Assembly: GCF_900240335.1 (NCBI RefSeq)
Contig: NZ_LT964979.1
Coordinates: 2,480,001 to 2,544,000 of the forward strand
Reading direction: 5' to 3'
Origin: Flavimobilis massiliensis
GTDB taxonomy: Bacteria; Actinomycetota; Actinomycetes; Actinomycetales; Cellulomonadaceae
Length of the DNA stretch: 64,000 bases
Part shown: one piece after another, positions 26,669 through 35,444 of the stretch
Layout of the letters: every line of letters starts with the position of its first letter
Numbering within the stretch: the first letter of the stretch is position 1
Program-made: the position numbers and the translations under genes
Notes under the pieces: generated by a model
Told to the model about the DNA's origin: nothing
The model's input: the letters and a program-made list of their open reading frames with translations, nothing else
Database searches by the model: none

Positions 26669-28126
26669 TCAGGCCCGGTCGAGGACGTGGCTTCGTGCTG
26701 AGGCATAACGCGCCCGCACGCGCGCAGTCGTCGCGCGTCCCTCCGCGCTGAGATCCGCACGCACCAGCTCACCCGCACCCGCCAGCTCGTCCCAGGCGGG
26801 CGGTTCCCCGCCGCCGGCGAGCGCCCACGCGGCCTGCCGCGCCGCACCGTCTGCGACGTACTCGCCCGCGAGCGGTACGAGCACGTCGACGCCGAGCACG
26901 ACGGGGGCGATCGCCCGCACCGCGGGCGACTTCGCGCCACCGCCGACGAGGATCGCGCGGCGCGGCGTCGTCCCGTGCCGGACGATCTCGTCGAGTCCGT
27001 CGGCGAGCGCGCACAGCATGCCCTCGACGAACGCGCGGGCCATGTGCGCGGGTGTCGCGTTCGCGAGCGTGAGGCCGTGGAGGGACCCGCTCGCGTCGGG
27101 CAGGTTGGGCGTGCGCTCGCCCTCGAGGTAGGGGACGAGCACGAGGCCGTCAGCGCCCGCGGGCGCCTCGCGTGCGAGCTCGGCGAGGCGGTCGTAGTCG
27201 ACGCCGAGGACGGTGCACGCGGCGTCGAGGATGCGGGACCCGTTGAGCGTGCACACGAGCGGCAGGAAGCGGCCGGTCGCGTCCGCGAAGCCGGCGACGA
27301 GCCCGGACGCGTCGGACGTCGAGGAGGTTGCGACGGCGGCGACGACGCCGGATGTGCCGAGCGACACCGAGACGTCGCCCTCGCCAAGACCGAGGCCGAG
27401 CGCGGCGCCCGCGTTGTCGCCCGCTCCGACGCCGACGACCGCGCCGCGCGTGAGCTCGCAGTCCGTCGTGCCGGCGGACTCACCGGGGCCGAGGACGCGC
27501 GGCAGGACGACGTCGTCGCGACCGAGCGCGAGCGCGAGGAGGTCGCGACGGTACTCGCCGGTCGTCGGTGACCAGTAGCTCGTGCCGGAGACGTCGGAGC
27601 GGTCGGTCGTGAGGTCCTCGAGCGAACGCGCGCCGCGCAGTCGCCACGTGAGCCAGTCGTGGGGGAGGCACACCGCCGCGACGCGCGCGGCGTTCTCCGG
27701 CTCGACGCGCGCGAGCCAGCGGAGCTTCGTCACCGTGAACGACGCGACCGGAACGGCGCCGACCGCGTCGGCCCACGCCTGCGCGCCGCGCTCGGGGTCA
27801 CCTGCGCCGAGCTCGGCGACGAGGTCGCGGGCGTCGGGGGCGGACGACGTGTCGTTCCACAGCATCGCGGGCCGGATGACGCGGCCGTCGGCGTCGAGCG
27901 CGACCATGCCGTGCTGCTGGCCGCCGACGGCGATCGCGGCGACGTCGTCGAGACCGCCAGCGTCCGCGGCGGCCGCGACGAGCGCGTCCCACCAGGCCTC
28001 GGGGTCGACGGTCGTGCCGTCCGGATGCGAGGCGCGGCCCTCGCGCACGAGGGCGCCGGTCGCGGCGTCGCGGATGACGATCTTGCAGGACTGCGTGGAG
28101 GAGTCCACGCCGGCGACGAGGGTCAT
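26669..28126 (-). CDS. xylB: Xylulokinase
   Basis: 485 residues. FGGY-family kinase phosphorylating D-xylulose with ATP. N-terminal VAGVDSSTQSCK phosphate loop, GGQQHGMVALD substrate region, LPHDWLTWRL, SDVSGTSYW and GAGDNAGAALG are all present; the C-terminal domain has ILVGGGAKSP. The frame stays open for 2.5 kb upstream because of high GC, but the ATG at 28126 begins the family-typical N-terminus. It acts on the product of xylA, encoded 166 bases upstream, and is probably in the same transcript through a hairpin. Confidence 0.94.
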   Translation of the reverse strand: MTLVAGVDSSTQSCKIVIRDAATGALVREGRASHPDGTTVDPEAWWDALVAAAADAGGLDDVAAIAVGGQQHGMVALDADGRVIRPAMLWNDTSSAPDARDLVAELGAGDPERGAQAWADAVGAVPVASFTVTKLRWLARVEPENAARVAAVCLPHDWLTWRLRGARSLEDLTTDRSDVSGTSYWSPTTGEYRRDLLALALGRDDVVLPRVLGPGESAGTTDCELTRGAVVGVGAGDNAGAALGLGLGEGDVSVSLGTSGVVAAVATSSTSDASGLVAGFADATGRFLPLVCTLNGSRILDAACTVLGVDYDRLAELAREAPAGADGLVLVPYLEGERTPNLPDASGSLHGLTLANATPAHMARAFVEGMLCALADGLDEIVRHGTTPRRAILVGGGAKSPAVRAIAPVVLGVDVLVPLAGEYVADGAARQAAWALAGGGEPPAWDELAGAGELVRADLSAEGRATTARVRARYASARSHVLDRA

Positions 28127-28174
28127 GTATGTGTCCAAGGGGGTGCAGGTGGTCGACGGGGGTGGATGCGGCGA

Positions 28175-28206
28175 GGGCGGCCCTCCCGGTGGGGGGAGGG
28201 CCGCCC
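28175..28206 (-). terminator. Hairpin between xylA and xylB
   Basis: Perfect 13-base arms (28175-28187 and 28194-28206) with a six-base loop lie in the 166-base gap. It probably attenuates transcription, giving more isomerase than kinase, or protects the xylA message end. Confidence 0.65.
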
Positions 28207-28292
28207 GGCTGCGCCGGCCGTGTCGAGCCCCGTGAGGGGCCGGCTGGCGAGCGTGCGCCCCGGGGCTGACGGAGGATCCCCGGCGCGGCTTC

Positions 28293-29480
28293 TCAGCGAG
28301 CGCCGATCGCGTGCTCGAGCGCGAGCTGGTTGAGCCGGACGAAGCCGAAGCCGCGCGCGGCGACCTCGTCGACGTCGACGTCCTCGTAGACCGAGGTGTC
28401 GGCGAGGAACGACTCGAGGGTCTCGTCCGCCGCGAGCGTCGGCTGGGCGAGCTCGAGGACGCCCGCGGCCTCGAGGGCCTCCTGGACCTCGGGGTCGGCG
28501 CGGAACGCGAGGGCGCGCTCCTTGAGGAGGAGGTAGGTGCGCATGTTGGCGGCGGCGGAGTCCCACACGCCCTGCACGTCCTCGGTGCGCGAGGGCTTGT
28601 AGTCGAAGTGGACGGGGCCGTCGTAGCGGGGGCCGCCGCCCGGGAAGCCGTTGACGAGGAGGTCGACGGTTGCGAAGGCGCTGAAGAGGTCGCCGTGGCC
28701 GAAGACGAGGTCCTGGTCGTACTTGATCGAGCGCTGGCCGTTGAGGTCGATATGGAAAAGCTTGTCGGCCCAGAGTGCCTGGGCGAGGCCCGTCGTGTAG
28801 TTGAGGCCGGCCATCTGCTCGTGGCCCGTCTCGGGGTTGAGGCCGACGATGTCGCCGTTCTCGAGCTTCGCGATGAGTGCGAGTGCGTGGCCGACGGTGG
28901 GCAGGAGGATGTCGCCGCGGGGCTCGTTGGGCTTGGGCTCGAGCGCGATGCGGAGGTCGTAGCCCTTCGACTTGATGTAGGCGGCGACGGTGTCGATGCC
29001 CTCGGCGTAGCGCTCGTGCGCGGCGTAGAGGTCCTTGGCGGAGTCGTACTCGGCGCCCTCGCGGCCGCCCCACATGACGAACGTGCTCGCGCCAAGCTCG
29101 GCGGCGAGGTCGACGTTGCGCAGGACCTTGCGGAGGCCGTAGCGGCGGACACGGCGGTCGTTCGAGGTGAAGGCACCGTCCTTGAAGATGGGGTGCGAGA
29201 AGGTGTTGGTGGTGACCATCTCGACGGTGATGCCGGTCTCGGCGAGGGCACCCTTGAAGCGGTCGAGGATGCGGTCGCGCTCGGCGGTGTCGGAGCCGAA
29301 GGGGACGACGTCGTCGTCGTGGAAGGTGACGTGTGCGGCGCCGAGCTCGGCGAGGCGGCGGACCGACTCGACGGGGTCGAGGTCGGGGCGGCTCGCGGAG
29401 CCGAACTGGTCCTGGGCGCTCCAGCCGACGGTCCAGAGGCCGAACGAGAACTTGTCAGCGGGGGTGGGGGTGAGCGACAT
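28293..29480 (-). CDS. xylA: Xylose isomerase
   Basis: 395 residues, class I length. It isomerises D-xylose to D-xylulose with two divalent metals in a TIM barrel. FSFGLWTVGW near the start, VTFHDDDVVPFG with the catalytic His, ALEPKPNEPRGD (metal ligand Glu) and GLNPETGHEQMAG are visible, then FHIDLNGQ and the HFDYKPSRTED region. GAGGAG ribosome site before the ATG. Divergent from the ROK gene, with a low-GC operator-like stretch between. Confidence 0.97.
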   Translation of the reverse strand: MSLTPTPADKFSFGLWTVGWSAQDQFGSASRPDLDPVESVRRLAELGAAHVTFHDDDVVPFGSDTAERDRILDRFKGALAETGITVEMVTTNTFSHPIFKDGAFTSNDRRVRRYGLRKVLRNVDLAAELGASTFVMWGGREGAEYDSAKDLYAAHERYAEGIDTVAAYIKSKGYDLRIALEPKPNEPRGDILLPTVGHALALIAKLENGDIVGLNPETGHEQMAGLNYTTGLAQALWADKLFHIDLNGQRSIKYDQDLVFGHGDLFSAFATVDLLVNGFPGGGPRYDGPVHFDYKPSRTEDVQGVWDSAAANMRTYLLLKERALAFRADPEVQEALEAAGVLELAQPTLAADETLESFLADTSVYEDVDVDEVAARGFGFVRLNQLALEHAIGAR

Positions 29481-29496
29481 GGGGTCTCCTCGTCGA

Positions 29497-29521
29497 GATT
29501 TGTATTGTGGATGAACTTATC
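29497..29521. promoter_or_regulatory. Candidate ROK/XylR operator between xylA and the ROK gene
   Basis: A 25-base element starting GATTTGTAT and ending GAACTTATC in the 65-base divergent intergenic region. It is 17 bases from the xylA start and aligns gaplessly with the element upstream of chvE. Position and the adjacent ROK gene suggest that it is the repressor's binding site controlling both directions. Confidence 0.6.
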
Positions 29522-29545
29522 GCCGTCCGGCGGTAGGGTCAACCC

Positions 29546-30769
29546 ATGCCGACAAGCAAGCAGCCCCCACGCCGCGGACCCGCCCGGGGAACCGCCGCGC
29601 GTCAGGCGAGCCTGCGCGAGCACAACCTCTCGCTCGTCCTCGGCCACGTCCTCGACGCCGACGCCCCCGTCTCCCGCGCCGACCTCGCCGCCGCGACCGG
29701 CCTCACCCGCGCGACGGTCTCCGCGCTCGTCGACCTCCTCGTCGAGTCCCGCGTCCTCGCCGAGGGCGAGCCCATCCAGACCGGCACCGCCGGACGCCCC
29801 GCCGTCCCGCTCACGCCCGCCCGCGGAACCCTCGCCGGCCTCGGCCTCGAGGTCAACGTCGACTACCTCGGGGTGCGTGCCGTCGACCTCGCCGGAGACG
29901 TCCTCGCCGACGTCGTCGTCCCCGGCGACCACCACGCGTCCGACCCCGCCGTCGTCCTCGCGGACCTCGCCGCCCGCGCAGCGGACGTCGCCCGCGACCT
30001 CGAGGCGCGCGGCGTCGACGTCGTCGGCGCAAGCCTCGCCCTGCCGGGCCTCGTCGATCCGTCCGCCGACCGGCTCCGCCTCGCCCCCAACCTCGGCTGG
30101 GCCGACCTCGACCTCTCCGCGTTGCGCGAGGTCGCCCCGTTCGATCGCCTCGGCCTCACCGTCACCAACGAGGCCAACCTCGCGGCCGTCGCCGAGTGGC
30201 GCGCCCGCAGGCGCGCCCTGCCGAGCTTCCTCTACGTCTCGGGCGAGGTCGGCATCGGTGGCGCGCTCGTCCACGAGCACGCCGTCTTCGGAGGCGTCCG
30301 CGGCTGGTCGGGCGAGCTCGGCCACACGACCGTCGAGCCCGACGGCCCCCTGTGCGCGTGCGGCGCCCACGGCTGCCTCGAGGCCTATGCGGGCAAGGAC
30401 GCGCTCATGATCGCGGCGGGCCTCGACCGGCTCGGTCCCCTCGCTGACCTCTGTGCCCGGGCCGACGACGGCGACGCGCCCGCGCTCGCAGCCCTCGCGC
30501 GCGGTGGCTGGGCGCTCGGCGTCGCGCTCGCGAGCTTCGTCAACCTCACCGACGTCGCGCACGTCGTCCTCGGCGGCATCTACGGTCCGCTCGAGCCTTA
30601 CCTGCGCGCGCACGTCGCCGCGGAGCTCGAGGCGCGCGTGCTCACGGCGCCGCGCGAGGACCTCGTCGTCGAGCCGTCGCTCGCAGGTGCCGAGGCCGCG
30701 ATGACGGGGGGAGCGGTCGAGGTGCTCCGCGGCCTGGCGGCGAACCCCTCCTCGCGCCTCCCCACCTGA
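29546..30769 (+). CDS. ROK family transcriptional repressor, probable xylose regulator
   Basis: 407 residues. N-terminal winged helix-turn-helix (about 30-85: VSRADLAAATGLTRATVSAL) joined to a ROK sugar-kinase-like domain. The zinc-binding cluster CACGAHGCLEAY (near residue 270) and SGEVGIGGALV are present. XylR-type ROK proteins repress xyl genes and release DNA on xylose. ATG start six bases after TAGGGT (29534-29539), suggesting a leaderless message. Divergent from xylA; named as xylose regulator only from context. Confidence 0.88.
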   Translation: MPTSKQPPRRGPARGTAARQASLREHNLSLVLGHVLDADAPVSRADLAAATGLTRATVSALVDLLVESRVLAEGEPIQTGTAGRPAVPLTPARGTLAGLGLEVNVDYLGVRAVDLAGDVLADVVVPGDHHASDPAVVLADLAARAADVARDLEARGVDVVGASLALPGLVDPSADRLRLAPNLGWADLDLSALREVAPFDRLGLTVTNEANLAAVAEWRARRRALPSFLYVSGEVGIGGALVHEHAVFGGVRGWSGELGHTTVEPDGPLCACGAHGCLEAYAGKDALMIAAGLDRLGPLADLCARADDGDAPALAALARGGWALGVALASFVNLTDVAHVVLGGIYGPLEPYLRAHVAAELEARVLTAPREDLVVEPSLAGAEAAMTGGAVEVLRGLAANPSSRLPT

Positions 30770-30795
30770 CTCCCACCCCCACTCCCAGATTTTCG

Positions 30796-30862
30796 CGAGA
30801 TAGCGGTCCCCGACCGAGATAGCGGTCTGCAGACGCTATCTCGGCGCGGGGCCGCTATCTCG
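30796..30862. repeat. Double palindrome, CGAGATAGCG family, copy B
   Basis: CGAGATAGCGG (30796-30806), CCGAGATAGCG (30814-30824) and their inverses at 30834-30844 and 30852-30862. It has the same nested two-stem layout as 19531-19599 with unrelated spacers. It lies just after the ROK gene. Confidence 0.85.
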
Positions 30863-30959
30863 GCGACGTCCTGGGGACACCGGGAGCGTGCGGGGCGGGT
30901 CGGCTGGTTGGATGGGACGGCACCCCCGGCGGCAGCGCCGCCCCGACGGAAGGACTCCC

Positions 30960-32075
30960 GTGGACCCCGTCCGCCTATGGCTCGGCACCTACCCGAGCAG
31001 CGACGACGCCCCCGAGCAGCCCTCGGGCGTGCGCCGTGTCGACCTCCTGCCCGACGGCGCCCTCGTCGACCGCGGCACCGCCGCCGAGTTGCCCTACGCC
31101 TCCTGGGTCGAGCTCCACCCCTCGGGCCGCACCCTCTGGGCGACGAGCGAGACGCCCGACGGTCGCGTCGTCGCCTACGACGTCGACGGCGACACCCTCA
31201 CCGAGGTCGCACGCCTCGCCGCAGGCGGCGACTACCCGTGCCACCTCGCGATCGTCGCGGGCCCGCACGACGGCGCCCTGCTCGTCTCGAACTACGGCTC
31301 AGGCACGTTCACGGTCGTGCCGCTCGACGCCGACGGCCGCCCGACGGGCGACGGCGTTACGCACGTCCACCTCGGCTCGGGCCCGAACCCCGACCGCCAG
31401 GACGAGGCGCACGTCCACTCGGCGTGGGAGCTGCCCGGCGGCGCGTCCGCGTGGGTCGCCGACCTCGGCACGGACGAGCCCCGCCGCTACTCGCTGCGGC
31501 CTTCAGGCACGGAGGGGGAGGAGCGCGTCGAGGCCGATGGCATCGGCGCGCGCGCCACGCCCGGCTCGGGCCCGCGCCACGTCGCCGTCCACCCCGACGG
31601 CGTCGCGTTCGTCGTCGGCGAGCTCGACTCGCGCGTGACGACCTTCGTCCTCGACGCCGACGGCGCCGGCGTCGCGGTCGGGGAGCAGGCTGCCTGCACG
31701 ACTCCGCCCTCGGAGCGCGGCTCCTACCCCGCGCACGTCTCGCTCTCGGCCGACGGCACGCGCCTCCACGTCACCGTGCGCGGCCCCGACGTCCTCGCGA
31801 CGTTCGCCGTCGAGCGCGACGCGGAGGGCCGCCCGACGGTCCTCCGGCACCTCGCCGACACCCCGCTCGGCGCGTCGTGGCCCCGCCATCACGCGCTCGT
31901 CGCGCAGGTCGGCGCCGACGGTGCCGTGACCTCGGGGGAGGGCGACGACCTCGTGCTCGTCGCGTCGCAGGTCGACGCGTGCCTCGTTGCCGTGCGCGTC
32001 GCGGAGGACGGCACGGGCGAGGTCGTCGGCCGGCTCACCCTGCCGGTCAAGCCGAGCTGCGTCGCGGTCGCCTGA
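30960..32075 (+). CDS. pgl: Lactonase family beta-propeller protein (6-phosphogluconolactonase type)
   Basis: 371 residues, matching the YbhE/Pgl seven-bladed propeller family, which hydrolyses 6-phosphogluconolactone or related lactones. Family landmarks are LWLGTYPSSD at the start, SNYGSGTFTVVPL, GPRHVAVHPDG and YPAHVSLSADGTRLHVTVRG (quoted to 20). GTG start chosen for the GGAAGGA site five bases upstream and for the family-typical N-terminus. Two hairpin repeats follow. The specific substrate is uncertain. Confidence 0.82.
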   Translation: MDPVRLWLGTYPSSDDAPEQPSGVRRVDLLPDGALVDRGTAAELPYASWVELHPSGRTLWATSETPDGRVVAYDVDGDTLTEVARLAAGGDYPCHLAIVAGPHDGALLVSNYGSGTFTVVPLDADGRPTGDGVTHVHLGSGPNPDRQDEAHVHSAWELPGGASAWVADLGTDEPRRYSLRPSGTEGEERVEADGIGARATPGSGPRHVAVHPDGVAFVVGELDSRVTTFVLDADGAGVAVGEQAACTTPPSERGSYPAHVSLSADGTRLHVTVRGPDVLATFAVERDAEGRPTVLRHLADTPLGASWPRHHALVAQVGADGAVTSGEGDDLVLVASQVDACLVAVRVAEDGTGEVVGRLTLPVKPSCVAVA

Positions 32076-32098
32076 CGACGCGCCCCGACGCACGGGCA

Positions 32099-32211
32099 CG
32101 ACTCGGAGGGCCCCAGCACCGTTCGATGGTGCTGGGGCCCTACGAGTCGATAGAACTGGGCGACTTGTAGGGCCTGAGCACCGTTCGATGGTGCTGGAGA
32201 CCTACGAGTCG
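32099..32211. repeat. Two copies of the GTTCGAT-loop hairpin element
   Basis: Copy 1: arms 32099-32120 and 32128-32149, one mismatch in 22 pairs. Copy 2: arms 32161-32182 and 32190-32211, weaker. Both have the seven-base loop GTTCGAT. They start 24 bases after the lactonase gene and lie before the convergent ferredoxin gene. Six more copies occur at 44455-46968. Confidence 0.9.
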
Positions 32212-32238
32212 AGGGTGAGTGGGGAGGGGGTGGTCGGA

Positions 32239-32544
32239 TCAGGCGATGCCTGCGCGGCCGAGCTCGATCGCGACGAACTCGGTGAGCAGCGGCACGCACT
32301 TGCCGCACGATCCGCCCGCCCGCGTGCAGCGCTGGATCTCCTCGAGCGACGTGCAGCCGGCCTCGTGGACGAGCCCCCGCAGCTCGCCCGCGGTGACGTT
32401 CGTGCAGTGACAGACGATGTACTCGTCGGCGAGCGTCGCGGCGTCGACGACGGGTGCGGACGCGTCGACGACGGCAGGCTCCGCGGCGAGCTTGGCGCGC
32501 AGTGCCTCGAGCGGGTTCGGGGTCGTGCCCGACGGTGCAGTCAT
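32239..32544 (-). CDS. bfd: Bacterioferritin-associated ferredoxin-like [2Fe-2S] protein
   Basis: 101 residues. An Ala/Pro-rich N-terminus of about 40 residues precedes a BFD-like domain with four cysteines, CHC at about 45-47 and the SCGKC pair near 79-83, the [2Fe-2S] pattern of Bfd and of NirB/NasA central domains. Bfd helps release iron from bacterioferritin by reducing it. No bacterioferritin gene is adjacent. Convergent with the lactonase gene across two hairpin repeats. Gene symbol is by family only. Confidence 0.8.
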   Translation of the reverse strand: MTAPSGTTPNPLEALRAKLAAEPAVVDASAPVVDAATLADEYIVCHCTNVTAGELRGLVHEAGCTSLEEIQRCTRAGGSCGKCVPLLTEFVAIELGRAGIA

Positions 32545-32694
32545 AGGACCACTCTCCGCGATTTAACACGGGAGGGCGTAGGACTTCTGGCCCATCATCT
32601 GGTCTTTCGGTGTCGATCCGGACATGGATGTCCCGCCCTGTGAGGGCCGCGACATGACCCTCCGCAGGCTGCCCCGGTGGCCGATACTGGGGGC

Positions 32695-34011
32695 ATGGCC
32701 CTCCTCGACCTTCCCGTCGCCTCCGCGCTCGCGGACGGTGAGGTCGTGCGCGCCGACGGCCTGCGCGTCGCGATGCTCTCGGTGCACACGTCGCCGCTCG
32801 CGCAGCCGGGCGTGGGCGACGCGGGCGGCATGAACGTCTACGTGCGGGGGCTTGCGCGCGCGCTCGCGGGGCTCGGCGCGCACGTCGAGATCTTCACGCG
32901 TGCGACGGCGTCGTCGCAGCCCGACGTCCACGAGGCGGGCGACGGCGTGCTCGTGCGCCACGTCCCGGCCGGCCCGTACGAGGGCCTCGACAAGAACGAG
33001 CTGCCCGGTCAGCTGTGCGCGTTCACGGCAGGCGTCCTGCGGACCGAGGCGTCGCGGCGGCCCGGCTGGTACGACGTCGTGCACTCTCACTACTGGCTCT
33101 CGGGGCAGGTCGGCTGGCTCGCCGCGGACCGCTGGGACGTGCCGCTCGTCCACTCGATGCACACGATGGCGAAGGTGAAGAACGCGGCGCTCGCTCCGGG
33201 CGACGTCCCGGAGCCGCACGGCCGCGTCGTCGGCGAGGAGCAGGTCGTCGAGGCTGCTGATGCGCTCGTGGCGTCGACGCCCGACGAGGCGGCCGAGCTG
33301 CGCGACCTCTACGGGGCCGACCCGTCGCGCGTCCACGTCGTCGCGCCGGGCGCGGATCTTGAGCTGTTCCGTCCGCTCCCGGGGCCGCGGGGCGCTGATG
33401 ACCCGGCGCTGCGCGACCGGCTCGGGCTGCCGCACGGGTCGCTCGTGCTTTTCGTCGGGCGCGTCCAGCCGCTCAAGGGGCCGGACACGCTCGTCGAGGC
33501 CGCGGCGGAGCTGCGTGCGCAGGGGCGCCCGGTGCCGTGGATCGTCGTGTGCGGGGGCCCGTCGGGGCGCCCGACGGCGGTGCGGGAGCTGGCGGTGCTC
33601 GCGGACCGGCTCGGCGTCGGTGACCGCGTTCTCTTCCGCCCGCCCGTGCCGCGCACGGCGCTCGGCGACTGGTACCGGAGCGCGGACGTCGTCGCGATGC
33701 CGTCGCGCTCGGAGTCGTTCGGGCTCGTCGCGGCGGAGGCCGAGGCGTGCGGGACGCCCGTCGTCGCGACGGCCGTGGGTGGTCTGCGGACGGTCGTCGT
33801 CGACGAGGTGTCGGGACTGCTCATCGACGGGCACGACCCGCGCGCATGGGCGGCGGCGCTCGACCGCGTGCTTGCGGACGACGTGCTGCGGGCGCGGCTC
33901 GGCGAGGGTGCGGCGGCGGTCGGGGCGCGGTTCGGCTGGGAGACGGCGGCGCGCGGGATTCTCGATGTCTACCGCGATGCGGCGAAGGTGAGGCGTTCGC
34001 GCGTCGCGTGA
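32695..34011 (+). CDS. mshA: D-inositol-3-phosphate glycosyltransferase (mycothiol synthesis)
   Basis: 438 residues. GT4-family transferase adding GlcNAc from UDP-GlcNAc to 1L-myo-inositol 1-phosphate, the first step of mycothiol synthesis. MLSVHTSPLAQPGVGDAGG followed by MNVYVRGLARAL is the MshA N-terminal signature; VHSHYWLSGQ, HTMAKVKN, VGRVQPLKGPDTL and SRSESFGLVAAEAEA follow. The ATG lies six bases after GATACT (32683-32688), a leaderless layout. It supports an actinobacterial origin. Confidence 0.95.
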   Translation: MALLDLPVASALADGEVVRADGLRVAMLSVHTSPLAQPGVGDAGGMNVYVRGLARALAGLGAHVEIFTRATASSQPDVHEAGDGVLVRHVPAGPYEGLDKNELPGQLCAFTAGVLRTEASRRPGWYDVVHSHYWLSGQVGWLAADRWDVPLVHSMHTMAKVKNAALAPGDVPEPHGRVVGEEQVVEAADALVASTPDEAAELRDLYGADPSRVHVVAPGADLELFRPLPGPRGADDPALRDRLGLPHGSLVLFVGRVQPLKGPDTLVEAAAELRAQGRPVPWIVVCGGPSGRPTAVRELAVLADRLGVGDRVLFRPPVPRTALGDWYRSADVVAMPSRSESFGLVAAEAEACGTPVVATAVGGLRTVVVDEVSGLLIDGHDPRAWAAALDRVLADDVLRARLGEGAAAVGARFGWETAARGILDVYRDAAKVRRSRVA

Positions 34012-34037
34012 GCGGGTGCCGGGCTGGTTGCGCCCAG

Positions 34038-34137
34038 GCACCCCGGAGGGGTGCGTGCGCGCAATCCTGTCGTGAGGCGCCCCGGGCCGAGCCTGGAGGT
34101 TGCGCCGGGGCACCCCTGAGGGGTGCCGGGACGCAAC
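34038..34137. terminator. Two related GCACCCC hairpins between convergent mshA and GntR genes
   Basis: GCACCCC/GGGGTGC stems at 34038-34054 and 34110-34126, each with a three-base loop and each framed by GTTGCG-like and CGCAAC-like flanks. A similar stem is at 44591-44625. They probably serve as a two-way terminator. Confidence 0.7.
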
Positions 34138-34141
34138 GCGC

Positions 34142-34522
34142 TCAGACCCGGTTGCGGCCGAGGGCCGCGGCGAGCGCCGCGTGCGCGGCCGCGTCGTCGA
34201 GCCCGGCGGCGCGGACGACGTGCGCGAGGGCGTCGGCGGCGAGGTCGACCTCGGGATGCGCAGGGGGCGGCGTCGGGCCCTCGCCCGCGCCGGCGACGAG
34301 CGTCCCGTGTCGTCCCGCGGTGCGGACGACGCCGTCGCGCGCGAGCTGCTCGTAAACCTTGGCGACGGTCCCGCGCGCTATGCCGAGGTCGGCGGCGAGG
34401 TGGCGGATCGGCGGGAGGCTGTCGCCCGGCCGGAGGGTGCCGTCGGCGACGTGGCGCGCGACCTGCGCGCGGAGCTGTTCGACGACGGGCACGGGGGAGG
34501 TCGCGTCGACGGTGACGATCAT
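34142..34522 (-). CDS. Short GntR family regulator (YtrA type)
   Basis: 126 residues. An N-terminal winged helix (about 5-75: PGDSLPPIRHLAADLGIARG and TVAKVYEQLARDG) has only a short tail instead of a large effector domain, as in the YtrA subfamily. ATG start overlapping the stop of the membrane protein gene (ATGA). YtrA regulators normally repress their own operon; here that would be the membrane protein and perhaps the divergent gene, through the palindrome at 35423-35444. No ABC transporter, the usual YtrA partner, is present. Confidence 0.87.
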   Translation of the reverse strand: MIVTVDATSPVPVVEQLRAQVARHVADGTLRPGDSLPPIRHLAADLGIARGTVAKVYEQLARDGVVRTAGRHGTLVAGAGEGPTPPPAHPEVDLAADALAHVVRAAGLDDAAAHAALAAALGRNRV

Positions 34523-35391
34523 GCGGTGCGTCCGTCGACGAGCGGCTGCGGCGCGTCCTGGGGGAGGAGCGGCCGGCGGCCGCGCGAGCGCGGCGCGGCG
34601 TGCCACAGGACGACGATCGCGGCGATGAGGAGACCGAACCCGACGAGGGCGACGATGCCCTGGACGTCCTCATCGAGGTGCCAGGACTCGTCGAGGTCGA
34701 CGAGCCACAGGGCGGCGCTCATCGCGGCGGCGAGCTCGAGGCGGCTCACGGTGACGGCGGCGAACATGCGCAGGCGGGTGTCGACGTGCTCTGCGCGGGG
34801 CGAGAGCGCGGGGCGGGGGCGCTCACGGACGGCGCGGAGCACGAGCTCGCACAGGAGCCACGGCACGAGGACGACGACGGTGAGGAGCGCGGGCCGTGCA
34901 CCGGGGGCGACGAGGATGTCGACGAGGCCGAGCGCGAGCGCGACGCCGGCGACGACGCGGGCGGCGAGGCGGGTGCCCGCGGCGGGGAGGGCCGCGCGGG
35001 GCGCGAGGGAGGCAGAGGCGGGACCGGTCGGGCGACGCAGCCGGTAGTTCTCCGCGAGGAGGGCGCCGACGGCGATGCCGGTGACGAGGCAGAAGAGGAT
35101 GTCGCCGGCGGGGCCGATGGCGTTGGTGCCGACGGTGAAGGTGCCGCCGTTGAGGGTGAGGCTCGCGGCGAGCGCGACGGCGAGGCCGACGCCTCCCCAC
35201 CAGAGGCGCGAGGTGCGGTGCCGGGTGAGGTGGTCGGCGTAGACGGTCTGCTCGTCGGGGGTGACGTCGCGGGTGCCAGCGAGCCAGGTGACGTCGGCGG
35301 GGGTGGCGCGTGCGCGGGAGACGAGGAGCGCGACGAGGCCGATGGCGGCGAGCAGGAAGATGCCCAGGACGGGCGCGAGAGCGAGGTTCAT
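34519..35391 (-). CDS. Integral membrane protein co-transcribed with GntR regulator
   Basis: 290 residues, not assigned to a named family. Hydrophobic segments lie at about 5-24, 65-82, 92-112, 142-160, 165-185, 222-240 and 250-270. A loop after the first helix contains TWLAGTRDVTPDEQTVYADH. ATG start with a CGGAG site; the stop overlaps the GntR start. The regulator pairing suggests a membrane-stress or transport-related role, but nothing in the sequence fixes it. Confidence 0.75.
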   Translation of the reverse strand: MNLALAPVLGIFLLAAIGLVALLVSRARATPADVTWLAGTRDVTPDEQTVYADHLTRHRTSRLWWGGVGLAVALAASLTLNGGTFTVGTNAIGPAGDILFCLVTGIAVGALLAENYRLRRPTGPASASLAPRAALPAAGTRLAARVVAGVALALGLVDILVAPGARPALLTVVVLVPWLLCELVLRAVRERPRPALSPRAEHVDTRLRMFAAVTVSRLELAAAMSAALWLVDLDESWHLDEDVQGIVALVGFGLLIAAIVVLWHAAPRSRGRRPLLPQDAPQPLVDGRTA

Positions 35392-35422
35392 CGAGTCTCC
35401 GTGAGGTGTTGTCGTTGTCCTA

Positions 35423-35444
35423 TTGGCACAGTACATTGTGACAA
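35423..35444. promoter_or_regulatory. Palindromic operator between divergent genes, candidate GntR site
   Basis: TTGGCACA (35423-35430), six-base spacer GTACAT, TGTGACAA (35437-35444): seven of eight positions pair. It overlaps both the -10-like TACATT (35432-35437) and the A of the ATG of the rightward gene, so binding would block that leaderless start directly, and it lies 32 bases from the leftward membrane gene start. Confidence 0.65.

Noticed and set aside
26669..30613. A 1314-codon minus-strand open frame covering xylB and running antisense to xylA's upstream region and the ROK gene
   Set aside because: Only the xylB part (from 28126) has family motifs; the rest is Ser/Arg/Ala-rich and open because stop codons are rare at this GC content.
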